A stretch of DNA of 64,000 nt from Siphonodentalium dalli (GCA_032622095.1 CP136061.1:14585287-14649286), one strand, 5' to 3'; counted from the stretch's first letter, positions 1 through 11,400 are shown. Program-made: numbers and translations. Notes: generated from the sequence alone by a model not told the origin.

Positions 1-337
1 ATTTGCGAGCTCGTCTCATCGCCCCCTTGATCACTATATACATGTACTAGATGATGAATTATTCTCAATCAGACATATTTCTTAAGTATATACATGAAAA
101 GGTTTAGCGTATTTTTGATTCTCACCGTTATGGGGCATATTCCTAGTTTCCCAAAAACGATGCCTTACATGGGCTACGTGTTAAACAAATATATTCGAAT
201 AATCCCCAAGTGAAGACATAAATATTTTAACAAAGTAAATGCCGAAGTACTTTATCCCTGGTGTGATAAGACTGTTGCCACAATAACACTGGCGAGCCAA
301 TCCGATATGATAACCAAGTTAACCCAATCGGGCAACG
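1..337. other. Unassigned flank
   Basis: I see no coding signal or recognisable repeat before the fold-back element that starts near 346. Short ORFs here have no family features. Confidence 0.5.
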
Positions 338-345
338 GCATGTGG

Positions 346-603
346 CAAGCCTTGAAATAGAGTGTCTGTCATTTGCAGAATGTGGTCCCCAGAGGGTGAA
401 TTTAGTGATGCTACCCCGCATAGCGGGCTAGCATCACCAAATTCATTCACCCTTTGGGGACCTCATTCTGCTTACACCTCGTCAAAATTAGGTTTCCAAA
501 GGGTGAATTTGGTGATGCTAGCCCGCTATGCGGGGTAGCATCACTAAATTCACCCTCTGGGGACCTCATTCTGGAAATGACAGACACCCTGTTTCAAGGC
601 TTG
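346..603. mobile_element. Fold-back DNA element, copy 1, 8-bp target duplication
   Basis: Two arms of about 110-120 bp are near-perfect inverted repeats. The element starts CAAGCCTTGAAATAG and ends with its complement, CAAGGCTTG. Each arm carries a smaller palindrome around the words ccccgcatagcgggctagc. The flanks are the direct repeat GCATGTGG at 338-345 and 604-611, an 8-bp target duplication. A second complete copy at 62086-62339 has a different 8-bp duplication, which confirms the ends. Eight-base duplications fit hAT (also Merlin or P); there is no transposase ORF, so this is a non-autonomous MITE-like fold-back element. Confidence 0.8.
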
Positions 604-611
604 GCATGTGG

Positions 612-1377
612 ACACTCGCGGGATCACAACCCATATGATGATAAACACGTGCACAAGCTTCCGAGATAAATCAATCAGGTTGCCACTCTTCGCGAAATTT
701 ACTGGAATCTTATGATTTGCTTGTATGGGATCTCAGTGGCTGAGTCGGTGGGGATGCATCACACACGCCGACCGCACGCGATGCAAGAGTCGCGGTGGCA
801 ACAGTTTGTTGCGCCAGATAAAACTAGATTAATGGTGTTAGGTGTCGCGGCCAATCACTTAACTTAATCCAATCACGTGAATTTCGCATGGAAATTTCAG
901 CTCTGGTTTCCTTCAAATTTGATCAAGGCGGACATTTTGAAGATATGCCCATAGCCTGAGAATCAAAACTCACTTTTAGTTCATGGGATAACACGTTTAT
1001 GTAACTTAATAGTTTACATTCGGAAAGCCTTAATTTACTTAAAATATCTCGAGTGAAGTTTGAGATAATAAACTGCAGTTTGTGTTGTGAAATCTTTCAT
1101 CCTCGGTTCATAGCACTGCATGTATATGTTGCAAAACATGGATTATGGATTATTTTATCATGTCAATGTCGACACTATGTTGTCTGATGTGTCCTTCGTT
1201 GCTTCCACACATGACAAGTTGCAACACTGTGTTGTGGTTTACATAAATTCACCACCAATAAGTATGCACAGACACAGATGTTCAACCACATACCCATGAC
1301 ATGTTATGTCTTGACATTACAACCAAACTCTGACGTTGCTGTGTCGCCGTTTTCCACAACAGAGCCGTCGAATCCCA
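612..1377. other. Unassigned sequence
   Basis: No ORF with protein-family features and no array. The part near 720-800 is locally GC-rich with a self-complementary look (ggctgagtcggtgg against gccgaccgc), but I cannot assign it. Confidence 0.4.
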
Positions 1378-1640
1378 AACATCGTGTATCGGTCAGGAGT
1401 GGGATATTAAACACCGTGTACAGGACAGGACTGCGATATTAAAAATCGTGTATCGGACAGGAGTGGGGTATTATAATTCGTGTATCGGACAGGAGTGGGA
1501 TATTTAAAATCGTGTACCGGACATGAGTGGGATATTAGAAATCGTGTACCGGACAGGACTGGGATATTAAAATCGTGTATAGGATATAGGACTGGAATAT
1601 TATAAATCGTTTATCGGATATAGGATTGGGATATTATACA
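1378..1640. repeat. Degenerate minisatellite, about 30-bp unit
   Basis: About eight units with the core atcgtgtatcggacaggagt followed by gggatatta. Units differ by substitutions and 1-5 bp indels, and the last two carry an extra ggatat. No coding potential. Confidence 0.8.
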
Positions 1641-2000
1641 TTATAAATTAATATGGCCGGCTATTGTAAACACACCTATTATTTTATGAACAGTGTGTGC
1701 ACCTTTTATTGCGTGATCATTTGATTGGAATTCCATGTGACTGACATAATGTCACCCTGGAAGTGGGGAGAATGAGGACAAAATAGTGGTTACCACATGT
1801 GTAACTGCGGCGAGCCCGGCTACTTTAATATATTCGTCTTATAACATTGAGCTGTCTTTCTACATACATATGAAATACGTTTACTACACTTGACTCTAAA
1901 ATCCATGTCAACACTGAATAATTGCACGCATTCTTAATTTTTTAGTTGGAAAGTGAGGTTCCTCGCCTGTGATTCCCTATCAATAAGCGAGATCACTAGG
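1641..2000. other. Unassigned sequence
   Basis: AT-rich non-coding sequence between the minisatellite and the inverted repeat; nothing further recognised. Confidence 0.4.
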
Positions 2001-2222
2001 TCGTTGCCATATTGGATCCATCTAGCTCCATTCCGTGGTTTCAGTGATTCTCCTAGTCCCGGTTCCGTTGTTTTAATGCTACTGATCAAAGTTTTGGAGT
2101 AGCATTTCCATAAATGGAGCTTTTGATTTATTCACGACTTTCATGTATGGAATGCTACTCCAAAACTTTACCTGTTGCACTAAAACCACGGAACAGGACC
2201 TGGTGGATCCGATATGGCAGCG
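2001..2222. mobile_element. Imperfect inverted repeat (fold-back/MITE-like)
   Basis: The left end tgccatattggatcca is inverted at the right as tggatccgatatggca. Inside, ttttggagtagcat near 2092 pairs with atgctactccaaaa near 2150. The left arm holds a second copy of the ttccgtggttttag segment, so the arms differ in length. No clear target duplication was found. Confidence 0.6.
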
Positions 2223-3330
2223 AGTAAGTGACATGGCGTATGTCAATTGCATGAAACATCAATCATGGTTTCTCTTCATTTCATTATCTTCGTGTCAAGA
2301 CCCGTGACCGACTCCCTCGTTCCAAGGTTTCTTGCATGCCATCAGATTTAACTTGTTACTTGCGTTTATGCAAGTAGTTTTAACCATATACAAAGCAGAA
2401 TAACCACGGTCGTATATATTTCTATGTCTGTTAAAATGTTATGTTGTTGATAATCAAAGGACATTGGGAATGAGATGCCATTTCAAACTGATGTTAGTTT
2501 CAATGACAAATCGTGATTATCCACTTTGCCATAACGCGTACATAGTCATACACAATGTTACAACGTTATTATCTTATTCAATGTGCCATTTTGATGATTT
2601 CGATTGCATTCTACCTGCTGTCCATTCAATCACAAGTTTACACCAATGAAATGACATCAGAATTGACAGTAAAGGTATTATACCATATTTGAAATAATGT
2701 ATATTATTTATTTATTTACCGCCAATACAGAACACTATGCATGCACATACAGCTGTATTATGGTATGGTCACACATAATTTATTATATAGCCTATACTGC
2801 GTGGAGTGTACATCGTTTCAAAATATATACATGTTTTTACAATTGAGGAACAGAAAATACACGTAGAGAGACTGTTGAGACGTCGAAGAACCGGCGATTA
2901 TCCCACATTGTTGATAAATCACATGATGCCACGAATGAAGCGCCACTCGCATCCATATGGGCTTGCAGCACCCATAAGTTATCTTGTGTGGATTAATTGT
3001 GTGCACGTGAAGAGGAATGATGCAGAAGCAAGGATGAAGTCAAAAGTCGCAGAATAATTTAGCGACCAAATGCTACAACGAGTAGGATCGCATGTAAATG
3101 GCCTTGCTACAGAGAGTCTACGAACGTATCCGTGCCGAACGGTCTATAATCATGCAACAGTAACAGAGCATGCATGGCTGGAGTGCAACTCAAAGTGGTG
3201 ATGTGTTCGATTTCATTGTCATAGACCCACATAGCGTCCATCTAAGTGGTTGGCGATTGTAATCGCGACACGATTCGTTAAAACTATGATTATACTTTTA
3301 GTAGTTGGAAAGTTGAAGTTCCATTTGACA
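2223..3330. other. Unassigned sequence
   Basis: No recognisable gene, array or inverted repeat. ORFs of 60-83 codons on both strands look incidental. Confidence 0.4.
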
Positions 3331-4740
3331 CTATAGTCTTGGCAAAATTAATGTTGAGTAATTCGTCGATCCCAGACTTACTGAATTATATAGTGATATG
3401 ATACATATGTCGTCCGCCGTGATTGGTGATTCACAGTTAATCTCAAATATATTCAGGCCATATTTAGATTTGTGCAAAGTGAGTAACTCGTCCACAAATA
3501 CGAGGTACAGGAACGGGGAGCTGACGGCTCCTTGTGTGGTGCGTTGTCTTATTTTAAGTCCGCCTGACATGCTTCCGTCATACAAAACACAATCGAGCAG
3601 CATGGAAATTAGTATTAAATAAAATGTACGATGTACAGTTTCTTAGATCTAGTGAGATGGGGTACTATTCTGTTGAAGAGAAGAATGTTTCTTTACAGTA
3701 TAATCAGCACTACGACGTACGTGTATGGTTTATTGTCACGGAGAGTGTTGAAAATTCCGGAAATGTAACTAGTATTTACACAGCAAGGGTGTGCACTTCT
3801 GTTTCTTCGTTGCATTCAATAATGAATCATCATTCCAAATTAAACTACCACGCACTGTGTGACGAACTATTACTTCGTGTGTTGCATGCCCGAAATGACT
3901 TTTTTTAGCCGAGTGTCGGATGCATTCTAAGCAGAAAGGCGAACGTAAACCATTGGGTTAACGTGCGTTGCAGTGATCGAACAATATTTCAGATAGATCC
4001 GTTTGAATTATATGTGTACCTTTGAAGATATGTAACAACTTATATAACATAACTTTCGTCGTAGCATGGATTGGAGTTGCGGCCATTTTGACAGCCATTT
4101 CATCGCCGTGATTGCATTATTTTCTGTCCTTGTCACTCTATTCGCCCCTTATGCTCTAATTTCACACACTGGTATATATAGGATGAAGATTAATGCGTTT
4201 TGGTGTCGCCGATGAGGGATATTGTAGAAAAAACGTACTTCACAAGGTCGAAACGTGGGCATTTTTAAAATATCTGTAAACAAGGTTGCTCAAAGCGGAT
4301 TTTGATATGTTGTAGAGGATATATTTCTCTTCAAAATGGAATAAAAACCATCTTAGTCCAAATTTATTCTAGGTCAAACCTTTTATCGACCAGACTATGA
4401 TGTCATGAATCATCCAACATTCTTTTGGAACCCGAAATGTAGTTCGTGTGTGAAGCGTTGAAGAATGGGTCTCTCATGAAATCTGGCCAGGAGGATGGAC
4501 CCGAACAACTTATAGATTGATGAAAGCAGTGATTGTACGATAGCTATCCTGTATGTCTCGCGGTTTCTTGTCACCTTTGAACAGTGGAATTATCATGCCG
4601 CATTTCAATCCATCGGGAATCCATTCGTGAGTGATCATGGTATTACAAAGAGTACACAAGCTTTTAAACAGACAGTTGGGACCAAACATTAAGTGTTCAT
4701 TAACTACATCGTCTGGGCCACCATATTTCGTGTTCGTCAA
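3331..4740 (-). pseudogene. Decayed non-LTR retrotransposon reverse transcriptase
   Basis: Two minus-strand ORF pieces are in LINE order. The upstream piece (4740 to 4510) reads like the start of a LINE RT domain: a GPDDVVNE-like segment, then WIPDGLKCGMIIPLFKGDKK and a decayed SYRTIT block. The downstream piece (3603 to 3331) has TTQGAVSSPFLYLVFVDELL followed by an ADDI motif, matching the RT region with the catalytic aspartates. The 900 bp between lacks a readable frame, and the fingers and first catalytic Asp are missing or shifted. This is an old, dead fragment; the clade cannot be fixed. It is more decayed than either LINE at 39-43 kb or 50-52.5 kb. Confidence 0.7.
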
Positions 4741-5474
4741 TATTACTGATCGTTCGAAGCAGGAATCTCTTTGAACGCTGGGAGTGTATCAAATGTTAAA
4801 CCTATTGTCTCCAGCCAGACAGCACTGAATTGTGATAATAGTTTGGTGCATTTCCGAAGTTAATAAGTTTATCTTGGTCGCCAAAAAAATAGTCTTCGAT
4901 GACTGGAGCTTCCTGAAATTTTGCGAAATTGTGAAAATTATTATCTTAAATATGTGAGTTTCCCATATAGACAGCCTCTCCTATATAAGAAAACATTCGC
5001 CTACACTGTGAAAAAAATATGCATTCCTACAGCACATTGCAATCAAATCTGGTAGAATTCCCGCCTTGGAATTTAATATTATCGTGATTCAAACTTTACG
5101 ACTTGAAAATTCAATAGTATATTTATCTGCGACAACATTATATACGGCAATCACTCCATACAGTAGGACTGAATCTTACCCTGCTGATATTTATTATATA
5201 TTATTTATCCGGCATTCATTGTGTGTTATACGTATAGTACGAATTAGCGTGAGAACAAAACTTAACTCTATCGGGATTTAGTTACTCCATTTTGTATTTC
5301 ACGATTCGTATTTGATCGTAATATTTGGCGTAAAATGCCGTAAATTGTTGTTTTTGGGAACCTATTACCTATTCGATTGTGGACAGTTGTAAAGACGGTT
5401 TGAGTTCGGTTCCTTTGATAATCGGACAAGTTTAAATTCTTCGAAAATCGACTTAATCATTGACAATTTCCACT
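4741..5474. other. Non-coding sequence with one dispersed repeat piece
   Basis: About 4915-5010 (ttttgcgaaattgtgaaaat, then atcttaaatatgtgagtttc) is a diverged copy of sequence at about 9480-9590 and 16110-16215, so it is a dispersed repeat of unknown class. The rest is AT-rich and unassigned. Confidence 0.5.
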
Positions 5475-5733
5475 AAGAGATTCATGCAAACATGGCATGA
5501 TCAGCTGATCTGCTGATGATCCAGGCCATAGTGACCAGTCTCACTTCATTCAGACTTCAGTGCTGTGTTGACTGACAGTTGTGACTTAGTTTAAAAACAG
5601 TAGCGTATATCCTGACACATGATGATACAGGTACAATTAACACGAGCTTCGATGTCAACCAATAGTGACAATAATAACAACAACAACAACTCAACGAGCA
5701 GCCATTTCTATTAAATGAAAATGCAGTTGACAG

Positions 5734-5741
5734 GTTGACAG
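5734..5741. repeat. 8-bp target site duplication (left) of hAT-like element
   Basis: GTTGACAG lies directly before the left terminal repeat and is repeated at 6859-6866. A further copy sits immediately upstream at 5726-5733. The uninterrupted second copy of the host repeat has GTTGACAG only once, at 7203-7210. Confidence 0.85.
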
Positions 5742-6858
5742 CAGTGTTCGCGCTGGACCGAAAAAAACCTTAGCCAAAAGTTTAGCCAAATGAAAATTTT
5801 ATTAGCCAAATGAAAAAAACTTTAGCCAAATGTATTTTGGCCAAATTAGATCATCGTTTTCTGGTCGGTTCACAATTAATGACTAAAACGTAAAATCTAA
5901 CAGACACAGGTAAAATACACAATACTTTAAATAACTTTGATGAACTAGAAGTATTTTTATATACATCATTTATTAAAAATTTATTTAATCTTTATGTGAA
6001 AGAGTGATTGGGGGGGGGGGGGGGGTAACCCGGGATTGTCCTTAATTTTTGTTTTGTTTTATATCAGTATCTTTTTTTAAATCAATAAATATTTATCCTT
6101 GCGAAAATATCTAAGTGACATCTGGAAACTAATAACTTAATATTGTTACGCCATTATCAAATTACAATCTGTCATAAAAGCATGCATATTATTTTGACTG
6201 TATCGATATTGACAGCCAATAGCCACAAAATATCTGTCGTGATTCACATTTGGCTGATTAAGCTATTGTCTTACACATGGTGCTCATAAACCTCAACGGT
6301 CATAAATACAATGTCATCATAAACATGCATTGTGCAGAGGCCCCTGTGAGTGACCAGACAGACAATGGGGGATTAGGGGATTAAATGTAAAATAATGACA
6401 TTTTGCTGTTTCGTGACGTAATTTTTCTCCAGATTAAAACACTAAATGTGATTGCATATCACTTTGTGATCGCTTGGTTGATAGAGTTGTCGATCGGCTT
6501 TCCCTTTGTACTGTCCGCGATAGAGTTTCCCTTTGCACAGTCGGCGATATATTCCCACTTTCGTTGTGTTCGGACTAGATCGTTCACATCACTAAATGTT
6601 AGAGCTTACCTCTAAAATTGCTGCTAAGGAACGATATTTCATAAGTACGAAAATAATGAAATACTTTCGTCACCTAACTTCGTCTTGAATGTCGATCTAT
6701 TGAGCGCTTTTATTAATTAGCTTTCTGACTCCATGCTTTCGGTCTCCATTTGGGGTCAAAAAGGTTTAGCCAAAAGTTTAGCCAAATGAAATTTTTATTA
6801 GCCAAATTCGAAAAATATTAGCCAATGGCTAATTTGGCTACCGACAGCGCGAACACTG
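5742..6858. mobile_element. Non-autonomous hAT-like transposon (1,117 bp)
   Basis: Terminal inverted repeats are CAGTGTTCGCGCTG at the left and its complement CAGCGCGAACACTG at the right, flanked by the 8-bp duplication GTTGACAG. Both features are typical of the hAT superfamily. Just inside each end is a block rich in ttagccaaa words; the two blocks lie in the same orientation and look like subterminal transposase-binding repeats. There is no transposase ORF; the only short ORF (6403-6615) shows no hAT features. A G-homopolymer sits at about 6009-6026. Confidence 0.9.
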
Positions 6859-7325
6859 GTTGACAGTGTTCATAATCTAATTCAACAAGTGATTGTTTCA
6901 AAGCACATCATCCCACATCCATGTACATTTACAAGAGAGGATATACATGTACTGTGTGCAGCAGTGTAATTCACAAGAGATTCGTGGCAAACATGGCATG
7001 ATCCATGGCCTCACTTCATTCAGACGTCAGTGCTGTGTTGACTATTGACGTATTGTGACTTAGTATCAAAACACTGGCACATTTACGGACACTGGGGATA
7101 CAGGTACAATTAACACAGGTTTCGCTGTCAACCAATAGTGACAATAATAGCAACAACAACAACTCAACGAGCAGCTATTTCTATTATAATGTTGACAATG
7201 CAGTTGACAGTGTTCAGTATCTGATTCAAGTAATTGTTTCAAAGCACATCATCCCACATGCATGTAAATTTACAAGAGAGGATATACATGTATTGCACTA
7301 CTGTGTGCACAAGTGTAATTCACAA

Positions 7326-7454
7326 GAACTTCAAAGTCCATACTGTTTCAGACGTCTTGGCGATATCTCGGGCACCGATGGTAATTTATCTTTACGTTGA
7401 AACTTGATAATTAATGAGCGTGTGTATATGAGGCGCGTTTATATACTTGAGTGG
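7326..7454. other. Unassigned spacer
   Basis: Sequence between the tandem duplication and the first Helitron-like segment; nothing recognised. Confidence 0.4.
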
Positions 7455-7829
7455 AAATCAAATCGGGTTAAACTGGCGGATTTTTACGGACGAAATTTGA
7501 TGCATAGGGTATCTCGGTATCCGCTGGGCCGATTTCCCGGTATCCGCTGGGCCGATTTCCACCATTTTTGGGGTGTTGGTGTTTGACCCCACCTGACCTT
7601 AACCTTCAAAATGGTCAATTCAAGGTCAAAGCCCGGACGAAGTCGGGAAAAATGGTCAATTCAATGTCAAATCGGGTAAAACCGGATGGATTTCGACGGG
7701 TACTTTTGTCGGGTACTTTTGTTCGGGCACTGTGTTTTGGGACGGGTCAAATCGTGACCCCACTTGACCTTGGCCTTCAAAATAGACAATTCAAGGTCAA
7801 AGCCCGGACGAAGTCGGGTCACCTTCTAG
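7455..7829 (+). mobile_element. Helitron-like element, 5' end not found
   Basis: The 3' end has a GC hairpin CCCGGACGAAGTCGGG, then tcacctt and the terminus CTAG followed by T. The body matches the 3' half of the complete copy at 60074-60812, with the aaggtcaa words and the segment gtcgggtacttttgt. A short internal duplication occurs near 7515-7560. No Rep/helicase is encoded. Confidence 0.6.
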
Positions 7830-7841
7830 TTGATATATATA

Positions 7842-8347
7842 TCTCATATATATTTTGAAGACCTATGTCTGTTTGTTTGTCTGTCTGTGTGTCTGCCATT
7901 AATACAAATGTACGATTCTCGACCGATCGGGACGAAACTTGGTACGTGTGTGTAGTTTGACCAGGCGGTCGTCGTTGTGGTATTGGCGAGCCCGTGCGGC
8001 GCCCGTGCGGCGCATGCGCAGACGAGATCTCAGAAACGGGTGGAGCTATCGACTTGAAATTTGCTATGTGAATGTATCTTGCCCCGAATACGAATTTTAT
8101 CGGGTCGCCGAGCCCGTGCGACGCCAGCTTCGCGCATGCGCAGACGAGATATCGGAAACGGGTGGAGCTATCGACTTGAAATTTGGTATGTGAATGTATC
8201 TTGCGCCGGATACGAATTTTTTCGGGTCGCCGAGCCCGTGCGACACCAGCTTCGCGCATGCGCAGACCAGATCTCGGAAACGGGTGGAGCTATCGACTTG
8301 AAATTTGGTTTTTGAATAGCCCGGACAACGTCGGGCTCATCGGCTAG
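7842..8347 (+). mobile_element. Helitron-like element with 122-bp internal repeats
   Basis: Starts TCTCATATATATTTTGAAG after an A and ends CTAG before a T, with a GC hairpin (cccggacaacgtcggg) just upstream of the end. The inside is a TGTCTG-rich head followed by about three 122-bp tandem units, each holding GCGCATGCGC, a perfect NRF1-type palindrome. The matching minus-strand element at 36026-36539 has the same two ends and similar length. The ORFs that cross it are by-products of the tandem repeat. Confidence 0.7.
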
Positions 8348-9063
8348 TCTATTATATATTTTGGAAGATCTGTTTGTGTGTGTGTCTGTCTGTGTGATCG
8401 CGATGAACTCGAAAACGGCCGACCCGATTTCGATGAAACTTGGTATGTGGGGTGTTTTCGGCCGGGGGGTGGCATGGTCCTATTGATTTTCAGATCCGAG
8501 GTCAACTTTTCACGTGCCGAGGTCAAATCTGTTTTTACGCCGTTTTGCGCTAATATATTTCAGTTCGGTGCTCACAAATCGATTCGATATAGCGCGAATA
8601 ATAAATTGCCAGTCATATAATTTGCACGGTTAGAATCTGTGGCGCTTCATCTGTCCAGTGATGTATCACACGCCTGTGTACGTTTAAAGTTTCTACCTTA
8701 ATTATCAAGAACGCAGGACCATGCTCCGCTCATCGAAAAACATTCCGTAAATATATTACGCCGTCAACAGATCGTGACGTGATCGCGTTTAACTCTTAAC
8801 CGGCCGATGTCGCGTTAACTCATCACCGACCGAGGTATCCGCAAATGACATTGGGCAATATATATATCTCGGAAACGGGTGGAGCTATCGACTTGAAATT
8901 TGGTATGTGAATGTATCTTGCCCCGGATACGAATTTTATCGGGTCGCCGAGCCCATGCGACGCCAGCTTCGCGCATGCGCAGACCAGATCTCGGAAACGG
9001 GTGGAGCTATCGACTTGAAATTTGGTTTTTGAATATCCCGGACGAAGTCGGGTCACCTTCTAG
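8348..9063 (+). mobile_element. Helitron-like element fused head to tail with the preceding one
   Basis: Begins TCTATTATATATTTTGG directly after the CTAG terminus at 8344-8347 and ends with hairpin CCCGGACGAAGTCGGG, tcacctt, CTAG at 9060-9063. It carries about one and a half 122-bp units and two gaggtcaa words. Its duplicate is at 14978-15681. Confidence 0.7.

Positions 9064-9094
<31 letters not shown>
9064..9094. repeat. TA dinucleotide tract
   Basis: Perfect (TA)n directly after the Helitron CTAG end. The copy in unit B (about 15682-15715) is a few units longer. Confidence 0.9.
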
Positions 9095-9595
9095 GAAACT
9101 CGGTACCTAATATACTGGAGGACGTGGATCTTTCTTGCTTATTTTATTTCAACTTTCTGACTGATTCTGAAACTGCCTATACAGCAGGGTGCTCTGCCTA
9201 TCATTAGCTTTTGTCAGCTTCCGGTGGGCAAGACATGGTTCCTCTTATCGTGGAATCAAGTGCCATTGGGCATCCCCCCTTTACTCACATAATGTGGGTC
9301 ATACAAAGCACCATTGGTGAAGTTTCCTCTACCGGAGTCCAAGACAGGGGTGCCTCTACTGTGGGACCGGGATACGAGCATCCCCTGCTCATATATTATG
9401 GGTATCACAAAACTGATATGATATGGAACTCGGTAAACTGCTTTAGATGAGTATTTCGATCATTAGACGTTTGACAGTTAAATTTTGCGAAATTGTGAAA
9501 ATGTATTATCTTAAATATGTGAGTTTCCCATAGGGAGCCTCGCATAAATATAAGTGAACACATTCGTCTAACAATATTTGCATTGACCGTGTAAA
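9095..9595. other. Dispersed-repeat sequence, no gene
   Basis: Two diverged stretches (about 9270-9325 and 9370-9415) share gcatccccc, tcata..atgtggg and tcacaaa/tacaaa words, suggesting an old local duplication. About 9480-9590 is the dispersed repeat also found at 4915-5010. No coding signal. Confidence 0.5.
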
Positions 9596-9599
9596 TCAT

Positions 9600-9680
9600 T
9601 GTATGCTCTTATATGCTTTTATATGCTCCATGCGGAAGACTCTCATATAAAAGAGAATGCACTGGCACGGGATATTTAAT
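9600..9680. repeat. Degenerate relative of the 69-bp hairpin
   Basis: tgctcttatatgc and ctcatataaaagagaatgca followed by ctggcacggg match the arms of the 69-bp hairpin family with several changes and a different centre. The duplicate is at about 16227-16307. Confidence 0.45.
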
Positions 9681-9925
9681 GCTGCACCAGCACAACTCCC
9701 GCCATGAACCCACGTGAAAGGGTTAACGAAATGACACGTGCAATTAGAGTTATGTTTCCGTGTTGTTATTGTTAGCGCTGATTGCTGTGTGTGTTCTGCC
9801 CTCGCGGTTGTCGCTGCCGTCCACTCAGCAAGGCTGTTTGCTAGCCAAACACCGTTATTCTTGAAGCTATAATAGACAGGCCAATTCATTGGAATCCGTC
9901 ATGTTATATTGCAACACATATTGAC

Positions 9926-10168
9926 GTGATTTGTGTTTTCCCGCATTGGAAAATCGTCCCAAGACAGTTTACGCATACGAACGGTGAAATTCTCCCCGAT
10001 GTCCCAATCGGGGCCTACAAATCACCGCCCCAACTTTCGGAGATGAATATTGGAGTCGCGATCACGAGAATAAATGTGAAGAATGGCGATACTTCGGTTG
10101 AGGACTCTCGTACTCAGAATGAGACGGAATTAATTCCCAGCAATAATTGGTGGCGTCGTATTTGGTAG
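9926..10168 (+). other. Open frame of 80 codons, unrecognised, duplicated in unit B
   Basis: An 80-codon open frame runs without interruption here and at 16533-16775 with the same translation. It begins at GTG, not ATG; the first in-frame ATG is well inside, so it is not a convincing complete gene. The composition is mixed and not low complexity, with SPPQLSEMNIGVAITRIN in the middle and a basic-aromatic C-terminus (NNWWRRIW). I recognise no family. The identity of the two copies is explained by recent duplication and does not prove selection. It could be an exon or a transposon relic. Confidence 0.25.
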
Positions 10169-10269
10169 ATCTTATCTAATAAGATCGCTGAATGATGTCT
10201 GCTCCGAACATTATAGAATATATCTGGCGTGTATAGTTTAGTGATATCAATCGATTAATCACACTGATC
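10169..10269. other. Short unassigned spacer
   Basis: AT-rich link between the open frame and the satellite. Confidence 0.4.
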
Positions 10270-11400
10270 GTATATCGGGCCCTCTCGTGAAACATGTGTG
10301 TTGAGTCACGAGTGTTATCGACGTATATCGGCCCCTCTCGTGAAACATGTGTGTTGAGTCACGAGTGTTATCGACGTATATCGGCCCCTCTCGTGAAACA
10401 TGTGTGTTGAGTCACGAGTGTTATCGACTAAGATGTCTGTGCCATGTTGTACGTGAAAGGGGGTCTGATACTCAGCCGTAATGGGCATGGCTCATCCACA
10501 GCACACACATCGGTATATCGACTATTCTCGTGAAGAATGTGTGTTGAATGTGAGTAGTGTTATCGTCTAAGATGTATGTGTCATGTTGTACATGAAATTG
10601 GTCTGAGACTCAGCCGTAATGGGCATGGCTCATCCACAACACACACATCGGTATATCGACTATTCTCGTGAACTATGTGCGTTGAATGTGAGTAGTGTTA
10701 TTGACCACCACGATGCCTGTGCCGTGTTGTACGTGAAAGGGGGTCTGAGACTCAGCCGTAAGGGGCATAGCCCATCAACAGTACACACATCGGTATATCG
10801 ACTATTCTCGTGAAGAATGTGTGTTGCATGTGCATTAGTAGTGTTATCATCTAAGGTGTATGTGTCATGTTGTACATGGATGTGTGTTGAATGTGAGTAG
10901 TGTTATTGACCACCACGATGCCTGTGCCGTGTTGTACGTGAAATGACGGGGTCTGAGACTCAGTCGTAAAAGGCGCATAGTGCATCAACAGCACACTCAG
11001 CATAGTGCATCAACAGCACACTCATCGGCATATCGACTCTGCTCGTGACGTATGTTTGTTGTGAATCACGAGTGGTATCGACAGCAATATGTCTGTGTCT
11101 TGGTGAAAAGAATGAGGTGTGTGGCTCAGTCGTAGTGTGCATAGCTCACCAGGAGTACACACATCGGTATATGGACTGCTCGTGAAGTGTGTGTTTTGAG
11201 AATCACGAGTATTATCGACAAGCTGTATGTCTGCGCCCTGGTGTAGAGAAGGTATGTGACTCAGGCATAGTGTGCATAGGTCGTCAGGAGTACACTCATC
11301 GACATATGGACTCTGTGCGTGGAGTATTTGTGTTCATTGTCACGAGTGTGTCTCGACGACCAGGATGTCTGCGCGATTGTGTAAAGATTACAACCGTTGC
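10270..11400. repeat. Degenerate satellite, 53-bp and about 140-bp periods
   Basis: Begins with three near-identical 53-bp units (10270-10428; landmark tatatcggcccctctcgtga). These pass into longer units of about 130-150 bp that keep the start tatcgact.ttctcgtga and add gtctgagactcagccgtaa and catggctcatccacagcac. Divergence increases towards the right. Unit B carries a shorter version at 16876-17800. No coding meaning is apparent. Confidence 0.8.

Larger units (their letters stand above)
5475..7325. repeat. Two-copy tandem duplication, period about 370 bp without the insert
   Basis: The first copy runs from about 5475 to 5741 and resumes at 6859-6970; the second runs from about 6972 to 7325. 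Shared landmarks are catggcatgatc, cttcattcagac, tcaaccaatagtgacaataa, caacaacaactcaacgagca and catcatcccacat. A hAT-like element interrupts only the first copy, so the duplication is older than the insertion. Confidence 0.8.

Noticed and set aside
6009..6026. G-run as a quadruplex or regulatory signal
   Set aside because: A plain homopolymer inside a hAT-like element; no spaced G-tract pattern and likely to vary by slippage.
7939..8315. Overlapping frames with repeated ETGGAIDLKF-like peptides
   Set aside because: Both strands and several frames stay open because the 122-bp Helitron unit is GC-rich and repeated. The period is not a multiple of three and no start or domain fits a gene.
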